Shown: one piece after another, positions 9,424 through 21,093 of the stretch
How the letters are laid out: each line of letters opens with the position of its first letter
Position numbering within the stretch: the first letter of the stretch is position 1
Assembly: GCA_052174135.1 (NCBI GenBank)
Contig: JBQMRZ010000004.1
Location: 186,001-250,000, forward strand
Reading direction: 5' to 3'
Length of the DNA stretch: 64,000 nt
From: Arsenophonus sp052174135
GTDB taxonomy: Bacteria > Pseudomonadota > Gammaproteobacteria > Enterobacterales > Enterobacteriaceae
Notes under the pieces: generated by a model
The model's input: only the letters and a program-made list of their open reading frames with translations
Told to the model about the DNA's origin: nothing
Database searches by the model: none
Program-made: the position numbers and the translations under genes

Positions 9424-9454
9424 TATTCCAACCTTAATAAAAAACTAATATTTT

Positions 9455-9485
9455 ATTATACTTGCTATATAAGTATAGTTGTAAA
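9455..9485 (-). promoter_or_regulatory. Candidate suf operon promoter with a 21-bp dyad
   Basis: On the minus strand a perfect -10 hexamer TATAAT (9455-9460) is preceded by TTTACA (9480-9485) with a 19-base spacer. The spacer holds the inverted repeat TATACTT-gctatat-AAGTATA (9457-9477), which overlaps the -10 by four bases. This is where a repressor or activator would act. In E. coli, suf is controlled by IscR, OxyR, IHF and Fur. The dyad does not obviously match any of their consensus sites, so its role is unproven, and AT-rich DNA yields such elements by chance. Confidence 0.45.
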
Positions 9486-9644
9486 CTTATTTAACTTAAC
9501 ATTAATATGTATGATAATAAGAATATTATTACTTTAACTATTTATTTCAAATTAATATTTTATTAGAGTATTTTTTTTTAAAAAAGTGGCGTTTATTTTT
9601 AAAAAATAACTAATTTGTAAATTTATATATATTTATGTAAAAAA

Positions 9645-9712
9645 AATAAAAGTAAATTTATTAAATAATTTACTTTTATTATTTAAATACAAATAATTAA
9701 ATTATTTGTATT
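9645..9712. repeat. Two adjacent hairpins
   Basis: The first has 14-bp perfect arms (9645-9658 and 9667-9680, core AAAAGTAAA/TTTACTTTT) with an 8-base loop. The second, five bases further on, has 13-bp perfect arms (9686-9698 and 9700-9712, AATACAAATAATT) around one base. Each is A/T-only except for two G/C pairs or fewer, so neither is a classic terminator, although they lie upstream of suf in an otherwise structureless gap. Confidence 0.7.
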
Positions 9713-12700
9713 ATCAAATAGTAAATACAATTCTTTTTTTAATTATTAATAAAATTTTCATCAACTAAATTTGTTAGCGATAACACAAGTAAAACACATA
9801 AATCAGATCATATGAGCTCATATTTATTTATTAAAAATATCAAGTTACTGTAATTGTAATATTGACTAAAAAATAATTTTTTTTGTATTTTGAGTAAAAC
9901 ATACTTAATTACTAAGAGTATAATTTAATAAATATTTTTACATTATTATCAGATAATAATCTAAAGAAGTGATATTAAACTATTTAATAAATATTTTTAT
10001 TTTAAAAGTATCACTATTAACGCTAAACTCCATGATCAATAAATAACTAGATAATATGTTTTATTATTTTGACTATTAATTTATTTTAAAATATAGAGTA
10101 TTATAAAATCATTTAATTATTTTAAATAATATTTTATGTAATTAATATAATAATTAGTTTTCATGAAATAAAAAAAATAAATTTATTGAGATGCTAGGAC
10201 AGAAACTATATTTAATTAAATTAAAAACATTTTATTTTTTTTAGAGTAATGTTTATATTAAGCATTTTTCAAAAGAAATAACTCTATATAAATAATTTAA
10301 ATAGGAAAATAATTTATTAAAATAAAAAATAAAAACTATGTTTTAGTTACAAATTAATACTAATAAAAAAATATTAGATCTTTTTTTTAAAAAGTGAAAG
10401 TATGAATAAATAGATAAAAACTTAAAAATAATAATTAGCAAGAAGTTGATCTGCTTAGGTGATTTAATATGCATCATTACGCAATATTGAATATTTATAT
10501 TCTCATAGAAGCTAAAAATATTTAGCATGAAATCACTATTTTATAAATTTTATAAATTAAATCTTTAAAGTATCTAATGCTTAATTTTTTTATATATAGC
10601 GGATAATTTACAAAAATTATATTTTTAAACTAACGCTAAGAAAAAGAATTAATATGTACATTATTTTTTTATTATTGTACTATATTTATAGTAAAATAAT
10701 TTAATTTAATAGTACCATTGCTAATAGGTAAATATTAGATATTTAGATTTATTTAAAAATATTGAGATAAACTAAATCAAGATAAGTAAAAAGGAGAATA
10801 AGTTAAAACAAAATTTACCAAATACACAAAAATTATTATTAAATTTATGAAAGTTATTTTCAAAAATTTAAATATATTATCAAGTAGATCTAAAAAATTA
10901 ATAAAATTATAAAAGAACACATCAAGAATTATTTCTTATATATAATAATTTCATTCATATATTATAAAAAAATTATAGTATATATGAAATATTTTATTAA
11001 AAAAAAAGAATAATACTCTATATTAATCAATTATCTTTGTTTAAAGAGAACATTAATATTTTAGCTTAGTTTTAATAATGAAAATTATCATATCTTTTAA
11101 TCACTTAAAACTAATTAAAATTTAGATTTAATTAAATGATATCAATAATATTGTTAATATGATGATTAAGTTTTTAGTTAAAATATTTGATCGAAGAAAT
11201 TTAAATAAATTTATTTTTTTTTGCAAAAATTAATTTTGATAAATAGTGATATATTATTTTATAACAATTTAATTAACACTATTAAATATATTTTGATAAT
11301 AAATCAATTAGTTTAAAATACAGTTTTAGCATATATCTTATAGTTCAAATAAATTTAATATTCAATATATGATTCAATATATCAAAATATACTAATTTAT
11401 TTATTTTAATAAAATTATATAACTAAAATTATTTTCTTACTTGATTTATAATTCTAATAAAAATATAAAATAACAAAAAATAATTAAATATATTTTGTTA
11501 TATTACTTTTGATTCTATTTTTATATAAAATTTTTTATATATCACATCATAAATTATATGATCACAGTGCAACTAAAATATTAAATACATTTTCTGCCTG
11601 ATATTTTAGTTATTAAAGATAGTTTATTGAAAATTTACGATTTTTAGTACTCAACTCATTAGAGTTATATATTGATTATTTAATACATAAACAATACTTT
11701 TAGAGAAATATTATTTAATTATTTTTTTGTCTTAATTAAGACATTTACATTCTTTAAAAGTTAAAAATTAACATTATCTTTTATGCTTTTATTAATCTAA
11801 AAGTGATGACTTGATATTTCACCTCTAATGATACCAATTATTTAATTTATTGTATTTTGTTAAATCTTTAATTTTTATTTAATTGTGTTTGTCTCATAAA
11901 ATATTTCATTTTATTACTGATTTTTAATATGATTAGTTTTAATAAAAAATAATTTACTTAACCAAGAACTTAATTGTTTTCTTGTATCATTAAAATATTT
12001 AGATTTTATTAGGAAAATAAGTATTATTAATACTTAATAATAGAAAAACTACATTTTTACATTATTTAATTTTTTATTATTTACATTAAAATTTTACATA
12101 TTTTACATATTTATAATATATCTTATCTTGTTTCAAATAAGAAACCATCGTTATGTAAACTTGATTTTTATATCTGAATAATTAATTTTTTATGATCAAT
12201 AATATGTATTATATCATACCCTTCTAAAAACAAAATTTTTTATATTTTTAATATCCTTAATTAACGCATTTATATGTCATTCTAAATATATAATTTTTAT
12301 ATCAAAGTATAATATAGAGTATTATTATTTATAGATTCGAAAAAATCAATGTAGTTAAGAAACTCATTACTTATGTTAACTAATAAATTATTTTATAAAT
12401 TATAATCTTTAAGTTTACATAATGATTAATTTTTAATGTTTTTATTTGTATAATTCATGTAATTGATAAATTTAAAATATGAGTAATTATGAATAATTAT
12501 AATATAAATATTGCTATTTTGTTTTATGTTTTAATAAAGTATATTATCTGTTGATTTATATTTAATAAAAAATCATTTCATTATTAAAGGAATATTTAAT
12601 AATTTATGCAATTAAAAAATTTTTTTTAGTACTTTAAATGTATTTAATACTAAAAAATAAATTAAGCTATAGCATGAATTATATTTATATATTAAATAGT

Positions 12701-12948
12701 TAATCAATAATTTAGTCTATATTTAAAATACTATTAGATAAATTATATATTAAAAATTAATACTATTTTCTCAAAAAAAAAGTAAAGATATTTATTCTTA
12801 AAATCTGATTATTTTCTTTAGTTTACCCCCTCAATACATTAAATTAATAATTAAAATTATCTATTGTTAGAAAAATTTTTTGAAATAATTATAATAGAAC
12901 ACTTAAATATGGACAAATAATAAGTTGATAAATAACTTGATATATGGT

Positions 12949-12974
12949 ATTAGTTATTAACGTTAATAACTAAT
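12949..12974. repeat. 26-bp perfect palindrome
   Basis: ATTAGTTATTAAC (12949-12961) is followed directly by its reverse complement (12962-12974), with no spacer. It lies 290 bases upstream of ydiK. A centreless palindrome suits a dimeric DNA-binding protein better than an RNA hairpin. It could also be chance or slippage-derived in AT-rich DNA. Confidence 0.75.
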
Positions 12975-13261
12975 TAATAAATTAATCATCGTTAAAATAT
13001 TAGTTTTTTAAATTTATTTAAATAATTCGTTTTAACTATTTTAATCAAAGTTTCTAATAAAAATAGCTATTATAATAATTTATTCTTATTTATAGTTCAC
13101 TTTATTTTTTATACACTATCTTTTAATTAAAAAATTAAATACCAAATAAAATAGCTTTTAGTATCATTTTATTTTTATTTGTTAAAGAATAATTAATTAT
13201 TTAATAAATAAATAAGTAGACAGATAATATCTTCTCATTATTTTTATAATTAAATTAATAT

Positions 13262-14311
13262 ATGGAAAAAATAAAGCCTCCTAATGATCTACCAAAATTT
13301 ATTTTTAGTATAATTGCTATTTTATTAATGATAGCAGCATGTTTTTGGATATTAAAACCATTTATACTTGGTTTTCTTTGGGCAGGTATGGTAGTTATTG
13401 CAACTTGGCCGCTATTTGAAAAGATTGAAAAAAAACTATGGCATAAAAAATGGGTTGCAAGCATAATAATGACACTATTAGTAATATTATTATTTGTTAT
13501 TCCATTTGCAATATTAATTAGTGGTATTATAGAAAGTAGCGATACATTAATTACATGGGCAAAATCACCAACTAAAATTAAATTACCTGAGTTACTATGC
13601 CTAAAAAACTTACCACTAATAGGTAATAAACTTTTTTATGGTTGGCATGAATTAGTGGCCAATAATGGCAACATATTAATTGCTAAACTACAACCTTATA
13701 TTATAAAAGCAACTAGTTGGCTTTTAGAGCAAGTTATTAACGTTGGACGTTTTATGTTTCATCTTATTGTAATGCTGCTATTTAGCTCATTACTTTATTT
13801 AAAAGGAGAAGATTTTATATTAAATATTCGTCATTTTGCTTTTCGTTTAGCAAATACACAAGGTGATATCGCTATTTTACTTGCTGGTCAATCAATTCGT
13901 GCTGTTGCTTTAGGTGTAGTTGTGACCGCATTGATACAAGCGATCACTAGCGGTATTGGTTTAGCATTAGTAGATATCCCTTATGCTGCAATATTAACAA
14001 TTCTTATTTTTATATGTTGTGTTGCTCAACTTGGTCCACTATTAATTATGATACCCTCAATAATATGGTTATTTTGGTCAAGGGATACTGATTTAGCTGT
14101 TATTATGATTATATGGAGTATAGTTGTTGCAACAATGGATGGTATCTTGCGTCCTTTTTTAATAAAAATTAGCGCAAATTCATCAATGATACTCATTTTA
14201 GTTGGTGTTATTGGTGGAATTTTATCATTTGGCCTCATTGGAATTTTTATTGGTCCTGTAGTTTTAGCTGTTTCACATAACTTATTAATTGCTTGGATGA
14301 ATGAAGCTTAA
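13262..14311 (+). CDS. ydiK: AI-2E family inner-membrane transporter YdiK
   Basis: 349 residues (E. coli YdiK about 370). This integral membrane protein of the AI-2E/PerM family (PF01594) has about seven or eight hydrophobic segments. They include pairs near residues 10-50 and 60-90, a cluster at about 205-290 and a final one near 305-340 (GVIGGILSFGLIGIFIGPVV, typical of the family C-terminus). The family is linked to export of small molecules or Na+/H+ antiport in different members; the substrate of YdiK is not known. It stands next to the suf operon in divergent orientation, as in E. coli. No convincing Shine-Dalgarno sequence precedes the ATG. Retention in so reduced a genome suggests a useful role. 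Confidence 0.9.
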   Translation: MEKIKPPNDLPKFIFSIIAILLMIAACFWILKPFILGFLWAGMVVIATWPLFEKIEKKLWHKKWVASIIMTLLVILLFVIPFAILISGIIESSDTLITWAKSPTKIKLPELLCLKNLPLIGNKLFYGWHELVANNGNILIAKLQPYIIKATSWLLEQVINVGRFMFHLIVMLLFSSLLYLKGEDFILNIRHFAFRLANTQGDIAILLAGQSIRAVALGVVVTALIQAITSGIGLALVDIPYAAILTILIFICCVAQLGPLLIMIPSIIWLFWSRDTDLAVIMIIWSIVVATMDGILRPFLIKISANSSMILILVGVIGGILSFGLIGIFIGPVVLAVSHNLLIAWMNEA

Positions 14312-16447
14312 AACAAACTAAATGTGATTAAGTAATTTAATGAAAATTGATTTACATAAAAGGTATTAAATTAAATTAATTAGTTCAATTAATATCTGAT
14401 TAATCATTTTACTAAAATTATTTTAAATGCTATAAAAATTAATATTAAACAAATAAAATATTTAAAATCAAATAAATGATAATTAATTATTTCTATAAAA
14501 TTTATCATTAGTATTTTTATTTTTTTTTTAGTAAAACAATAGATATAAAATTTAAAGTAATCTTTATAATCTATAACCTAATTATTGTTAGTTTGAAATT
14601 TAACTGTTTATTTCTTGAACACTAATAAAAATGTTAGATGTATATAAATAAAATACGATTAATGATAAACTCTAAACATATAAATTAATACTTTTATATA
14701 AACAAATAAAAATAAAGATGTAGTCTTAGTTATTATTATTTATAATTATTTTGCTTGTAATAATTCAAAGCCATTAAGTTAATAATTTTAAATTTTAAAA
14801 TAAAATATATCAGTATAAATAAAACTATGATTATTTTTATCGAAAAAATTTTAACTAATTGATTGTTTAATTGGTACTCAGTTATATTATTGAAACTAAT
14901 TAGAATCAAAACATTAAATTTAGATGCAATAATTACCATATAATATTCTAGTGATTATCATTAATAATAACAATAATAAAATCACTTACTTTAAGATTTA
15001 TTTTTAAACAAAATCAATTATGTTTTTAATAAATATAATATTGATTATTTTTACGATTCATTATGATTAATATCATTGATAAATTTAACTATTTTCACAA
15101 ATATCTTAGTCAATAACAATATATTTTAATCTTATTTTAATTAACAGTATTTTAGTTTAGTTTATATTAATAAATTGATGATAATATTATTTGATTAATA
15201 TTGACTAATAGAAATAATTTAAGCTTTACAAGCATTTAAAAATGAATATACTATTTTTATTAAATTTTTAATCATTATTTATTATTTTAATAATTATTAT
15301 TATATATTATGTATATTTTCTAAGTTTAAAATATTTTATTCATTTTAGTTAAACAGCTAACTTTTAACTCTATTTTATAATAATAAAACTGATCAATATT
15401 AATAGTATATTACAAACTAGGATCTCTTTAAGATTTATATACTTAAGTAATAAAAATAATTTAATTGCAAAAAATTGATTTATACCTAAATAAACATTAC
15501 TAAATTATAAGAAAACTAAATTAATACATATTAAATATGTGATACTAAAAAAATCATAATATTGCGATGATTATCACTTTTATAAACGCAATATATAAGA
15601 GAGATTTCTTAACTATATTATTTATCAAAAAATTTTTTTATATAAGAGACTAGTTTAACCATTTTCATCAAATAAAAAATACATCAACAAATAAAAAATA
15701 ATTAAATTTATTTTAAAACTTAAATCTAGTTTTTAACTTTTTATTCAATTTTCTATCTAATAGTAAAAATTACTATTAATTAATACAATTAGTAATAGCT
15801 ATATCATTAAATTTTTTAATTAATCCGATTTATTAAAAAAAAATTAAAATCTAAAGAAAAATTAAATTTTATATTCAATAAGTTATTTAATTTGAACTAA
15901 CATAATTATTAAAATTTTAACGATTATGTATTAGCACGTAATAACAAAAAATCATTAAAAATATTAATTAAACCATCATCTATTTAAATGTGTAGTTTAT
16001 TATTTATAGGAATAAATATCCATTCATAACAGAGAATATCGATAATTTATAATTATCTCTTGAATTAAAACTTATATAAATAAATTTTTTATTTAAGAAT
16101 TAATTCTAATCAATTAGAGTATTTATTTGTAAAATTTATTATAAAAAAAATCATTATACATATTTTACGTTAATATATCAGATGCATTAATTAAAATTGA
16201 GACTTTATTTAGAAAATAGAATTATTTACTATTTAAATATAAAGATTTTTTTTAAAAAATACCAAAAACATAGATATATTAAAAATAATCAGTTAGTTGT
16301 ATATTACAATAAATTAAAATTAATTGAAAAATACTTGTTATTTTAACGGTATCTCAAGAATAATTAGATCTTATTTATTTTAATTTATTATAATATTAGC
16401 TTATTTAATAAAAATATCTCCTAGATTGAAATATATATGAGATAAAT
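14312..16447. other. Gene-free AT-rich stretch between ydiK and aroH
   Basis: About 2.1 kb. E. coli has many genes between ydiK and aroH (including rprA, aroD/ydiB and pps), all absent here, and no pseudogene is legible. An 8-bp inverted repeat (ATATTGCG at 15560-15567, CGCAATAT at 15588-15595) is the only modestly GC-containing dyad. No TrpR-like operator was seen ahead of aroH. The 67-codon minus-strand frame at 14736-14939 looks like chance. Confidence 0.7.
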
Positions 16448-17515
16448 ATGTATAAAATTAATGAGTTAAGAACTCAATTTATTGATAACCTTATTACACC
16501 TCAAGCGCTTGTGGATGAATTTCCATTATCGAAAAAAATTATTGAAAATGTGACAAAATCACGAAAAGCTATTAAATCTATTTTAGTAGGACAAGATCAA
16601 CGATTATTAGTTATTATTGGACCATGTTCTGTGCATGATACACAAGCGGCGCTTGAATATGCAAAAATGCTCGCTAAATTACATATCAAATATAAAGATT
16701 ATCTTGAAATTGTAATGCGCACTTATTTTGAAAAACCACGAACAGTGATTGGTTGGAAAGGTTTAATCTCAGATCCTGAACTTAATAATTCTTGTCAAGT
16801 TAATAAAGGTTTACGGTTAGCTCGCAAATTATTAACTAATATTAATCAACTTGGATTACCAACAGCAACTGAATTTTTAGATATGATAACTGGCCAATAT
16901 GTAGCTGATCTTATTAGTTGGGGAGCAATTGGTGCTAGAACAACAGAAAGTCAAATTCATCGCCAAATGGCATCAGCACTTTCATATCCAATTGGTTTTA
17001 AAAATAGTACTGATGGAAATATTAATGTTGCTATCGATGCTATTCGTGCAGCACGAGGAAGTCATGTATTTTTATCGCCAAATAAAAATGGCAAAATGAC
17101 TATTTATCAAACTAAAGGTAACCCTTACGGCCATATTATCATGCGCGGAGGAAAACAACCTAATTATAGTGCTGAAAATATTGCTATCACTTGCAATCAA
17201 TTGCGTCGATTTGGATTACCAGAACAATTAATTGTTGATTTTAGTCATGGTAATTGTCAAAAAATTCATCAATACCAAATAGAAGTTGCTAAAAATATTG
17301 CTAAACAATTACAAAGAGGTTCGCTTGTGATTGCTGGTATCATGGCAGAAAGTTTTCTAATAGGGGGTACTCAACAAGTGATTGCCGGAAAACCTCTTAC
17401 TTATGGTCAATCTATTACTGATCCTTGTTTAGGTTGGCATGACACTGAACACTTACTAATTATATTGGTTGAAGCTGTAAAACATCGTTTTTATAATTAT
17501 AAAGAAAAATTTTAA
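16448..17515 (+). CDS. aroH: 3-deoxy-D-arabino-heptulosonate 7-phosphate (DAHP) synthase, AroH type
   Basis: 355 residues (E. coli AroH 348). It condenses phosphoenolpyruvate and erythrose 4-phosphate, the first step of the shikimate route to aromatic amino acids and folate. Class I family stretches are intact: LLVIIGPCSVHD with the metal-ligand cysteine (Cys60), MRTYFEKPRTVIGWKG, GAIGARTTESQIHR, NPYGHIIMRGG and VDFSHGNCQK. Among the three enterobacterial isozymes it is closest to the Trp-sensitive AroH across the whole length, including the N-terminus (INELRTQFIDNLITPQAL), and the location near ydiK agrees. No TrpR operator could be recognised upstream, so regulation may be lost. The C-terminus ends in a short lysine-rich extension beyond the E. 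coli end. Confidence 0.96.
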   Translation: MYKINELRTQFIDNLITPQALVDEFPLSKKIIENVTKSRKAIKSILVGQDQRLLVIIGPCSVHDTQAALEYAKMLAKLHIKYKDYLEIVMRTYFEKPRTVIGWKGLISDPELNNSCQVNKGLRLARKLLTNINQLGLPTATEFLDMITGQYVADLISWGAIGARTTESQIHRQMASALSYPIGFKNSTDGNINVAIDAIRAARGSHVFLSPNKNGKMTIYQTKGNPYGHIIMRGGKQPNYSAENIAITCNQLRRFGLPEQLIVDFSHGNCQKIHQYQIEVAKNIAKQLQRGSLVIAGIMAESFLIGGTQQVIAGKPLTYGQSITDPCLGWHDTEHLLIILVEAVKHRFYNYKEKF

Positions 17516-17580
17516 TAGTTATCAAGTTAATTATCAGAGTAAATTTTTTATTATTAATAATAATCTTCTCTAAAAAAAAT

Positions 17581-17607
17581 TATTAAATTTTTAATAAAAA
17601 TTTAATA
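17581..17607 (+). terminator. Possible aroH terminator hairpin
   Basis: TATTAAATTTTT (17581-17592) pairs perfectly with AAAAATTTAATA (17596-17607) over a 3-base loop, followed by an AT-rich tract. There is no G/C in the stem, so the hairpin is weak. A second 10-bp hairpin follows at 17621-17645 (TATGATTTTT / AAAAATCATA). Assigned from position after aroH only. Confidence 0.35.
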
Positions 17608-18443
17608 ATTTTAAATATTTTATGATTTTTTATTTAAAAATCATATTTTTTAATAATTGCATTTAAGATCTTATCTTATAATTTAAGTTTTAAAAAAATC
17701 TATTATTAATACTGAAAATACAGTAATAATATTAACTAGAGAGAATAAATGAAAATTGATTTTTTTACTATCCAGTAATAGTAAAACTACACTAGCAATA
17801 TTATTTATATGAGTAAGTCAATATGATTTAATTAATTTTACAATACGAACAAGTAAGATTTTAATATTCTAAAATAATAGAAAATTTTCTATAAGATTAT
17901 GAAAATTTTTTTCTAAAAAATATTATGTTTTTATAAACATTTTAAATTTATGGTAATTATTTTTATTAAAATAAATGAATGTAAATAAAGTAAAACAATA
18001 TATTAATATTAAAATTTATTTGTGATATATATAGAAAAATACTAAATAATAAAAATAGCTTATTTAAAATGGGTAAACTAATAATCAATAAATCAAGTAT
18101 TTTTATAAAATAAATCAAACAATAAAAATATAGAAGATAGTGTATTTGTTTTGAAATTAAAAAATCCTTTATTGGTCATGCCGACAACTAAGAAAATTAG
18201 ATTGTTTAATTTAAATAAAACTTAAATTAATCTCTATTGTGCGTTAAATTCGATAATAAAATTATTTATAACATTTTATATAATAAAGAATATTAAAGTA
18301 ATTAATAACAAACTTAATGATAAACAAAAATCAAACTTATTAAAATATCAAAATATTAATGAATATAAATACTCTTATTTATACAACAAAATAAAGCAAA
18401 TTATTTATTAATGTTATTTAAAATCTAATCTATGTAATAATTT

Positions 18444-18475
18444 AACTTAATGAATTTTATAAAATTCATTAAGTT
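18444..18475. repeat. 32-bp perfect palindrome
   Basis: AACTTAATGAATTTTA (18444-18459) is followed directly by its exact reverse complement (18460-18475). No gene lies within 900 bases on the left or 2.6 kb on the right, so there is no obvious target. The flanks are ordinary AT sequence without a T-tract that would make it a terminator. Confidence 0.8.
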
Positions 18476-18892
18476 TTAATAAATAATTGAAATTAATATA
18501 AGTCTATTATTATTTTTTTAAGTTAATAGTGAATAAACTCATGAATATTTTTTTATTTTTTTTATTATTTTATGATAAATCATAAACGTATGTATAATCA
18601 GGTTATAATTATGAGTCACTCATTTGTATTTCAAAGCATCATATGAAATTGGCAATTAAAATAATTATTTTATAAATATTTAGAATGATTTTAATATAAT
18701 TTAGCATTAATAATATTAATTATATCAAGTTTAGCGCTTTAATAAATAAATAATTTTTTAATACTAATGATGTTCAAAAAATCATTAGTTATTCATTCTT
18801 TATTAATTTGAATAATAAACGCAATATATTATATTGTCTACTTGACATAATAAATAATAATTTATTTATTTTTTATTTATTATTTATCTGAT

Positions 18893-18910
18893 ACACTATA
18901 GCTATAGTGT
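18893..18910. repeat. 18-bp palindrome ACACTATAGCTATAGTGT
   Basis: This centreless 9+9 palindrome has six G/C bases, notable in this background. It is 417 bases from the 32-bp palindrome at 18444. Function unknown. Confidence 0.7.
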
Positions 18911-21093
18911 TTTATAAAAGATATTTTAAATTTAAAAGTATCAATGATATTGATAAAATATATAAAAATAATATCAAATATTTTTTAATAAAGAACCAAT
19001 TATGTTGATAGATAATAAAATGGAAAAATTAAAAATATGAATATAAACCTCATTAATCTAATAGTCATTAGATTACTAAATGTATATTTTAATCAATCCT
19101 TTAAAATAATATATTTATGTAATTTTTCTATAAAATATAAAATAATATAATAAAATATACTCAAAATTATTCTATTTATAGTTATTTTATATATTTACTG
19201 CTATAATAAATTATACAAAGAGTTGTCTTTTTATTAAAAAGAGTTTTATATTAAAAATATAGTATAATTTTAAATAGCATTAAGATCTTTTTTTTAAGAA
19301 TATTTTTAATTAATCATTCCATATAATTTAGAAGTTAATGTTATCTAACGTATATTTTAGATTAAATTATTTTAATATTAATCAAGTAGATATTTATTTA
19401 TTTAATTACTTAAATTTTTCTCTGCTTCAGCTAGATAAATATTTATACATTTTAAATATAAAAACATTAATATTCAGTATATATATAACTTATTTAATAC
19501 TGAATTTCAATGTTTGATTGAATCATAGATTATCTATTTTAATAAACAAAATAGATAAGTTCACGACTTGATTTTTTTTGTTGTATTAAAATTTTATAAA
19601 CACTTAAAATATTTTTTATTAAATAAGTTTTTTAGTATTTATTGATAACAAAAATTTTTTATTCAAAATTAAATTAACTAATAATATAACTTATCAATTA
19701 TGGAATAAAAACAACTATATTTATAATTATTTATATAATATTAATCATCTTTTAATTTTGTTACTTATGCAAGAAAAACAGAGTGTAAAATAAATAATTA
19801 TATTAAAAATTTTACTTAATAAAATTATAAAATAATCAATTAGTTAATATTAATAATGAGTTTAAAATTATAATAAATTCTCAATAAATAATTAAGAATA
19901 ATAATTATTACTTGTCTTCTTATGAAAGAAAATCAATCTTCAAGGAAGATATGAGAAGATTTTAAATAAAAGCATTAAAGATATAAAAAGTTTAAATTTT
20001 AGAAAAGTGTATTACTTTATATATAGCATTTGATTATAAAGGTTATTTAATTAAAAATATTTGAGAATTAATTTATATAAATATAACCCTCTTATTGAAT
20101 GTAAAATTGAATTTATTATAAAATACTAAAGTTAAAGTAAATAGAAAAACTCAAATAATGCAATAAAATAATTTATTATGTAAAATATAATTATCGTGAA
20201 TTTTTAAAAACTTATTTTTATTAACAAATAAATTTACAATTAGATAAAGAAGTATCATTAAAACTAGTTTTATCAAAATTTAGTAATAAGAATAAAGGAT
20301 TCTAACAAAATATAGATATTAATAATTAACATATGAAATAAAAAAAAAATATGAATTAGATTATTTATAATACAAACGTAACTCAAAAAAAATGAGTTAT
20401 TTTAAATTAATAAGAATCCTGGATATAAATTTTAAATATTTATTTTAAATAAAATAAATATTTTATTAAAGTGATCAATAATACTCAGTATAGTTTCATT
20501 ACATTAGTTTAATATATTTAGTTCATCTAAATAAATTGGAAAATATTAAATCTATTAAGTTTTTTATATAAATGACAATATTTGTTATCTATAAAATAGT
20601 TAAATATAAATATATTTACTAATCTTATACGTTAAATAAATCTATATATATTAATAAATATTATTTAGTTGATGTCTAAAAATCTTCATGGCAGAAAATT
20701 AAGGAATTCACTATCATGAAATTAGAAATAATTAAATATATATAAATACTTATACTATTTTTTGTCAGTAATTACTTTTTACAGAAAACTTTTACTTGTT
20801 AATAGGTTATAATTTATGATAAACTAAGTAAAAATTCTTATATTATAAGATAAATAAATTCAACTAATTTGTTTATTAAAATATTTCATTATAAATAGAT
20901 TTGATTAAAACTGTTTTTAATAAAAATTAAATTACTTATTAATGTTGATGATGAAAAACATAAATTTTATTTAATTTATTTAGTTTACTTGATAAATAAT
21001 GAATCTTATTTCTATAAACAAATAATGAATAATAAATAAAATAGTTGTATAAAAAATTTTTTTTTAACATTTATTTACTCTTGATAGTTATCT

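Larger units (their letters stand above)
9486..13261. other. Gene-free AT-rich stretch between divergent suf and ydiK
   Basis: About 3.8 kb. In E. coli sufA and ydiK are adjacent, so the space here is not explained by loss of known genes in between; it is either old lost material or expansion. No readable pseudogene was found. It contains paired hairpins at 9645-9712, a 26-bp perfect palindrome at 12949-12974, a 17-base word shared with the ispG upstream region (12135-12151) and a rare C5 run (12826-12830). A 61-codon open frame at 10343-10528 is rich in I, N, K, F and Y and looks like chance. Confidence 0.7.
17516..21093. other. Gene-free AT-rich stretch between aroH and guaA
   Basis: About 3.6 kb with no recognisable gene or pseudogene. 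It holds a 12-bp hairpin 65 bases after aroH (17581-17607), a 32-bp centreless palindrome (18444-18475) and an 18-bp one (18893-18910). It is also a junction: the left side corresponds to the E. coli lpp/aroH area and the right side to the guaBA area, so an ancestral rearrangement or a large deletion lies somewhere here. Confidence 0.7.

Noticed and set aside
10343..10528. 61-codon minus-strand frame
   Set aside because: Composition is I/N/K/F/Y-rich as random AT DNA, no ribosome-binding site, no family resemblance.
14736..14939. 67-codon minus-strand frame
   Set aside because: Same reasons: low-complexity AT composition and no supporting signals.
16380..16447. TrpR operator in front of aroH, as in E. 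coli
   Set aside because: No sequence resembling the palindromic trp operator core could be found.
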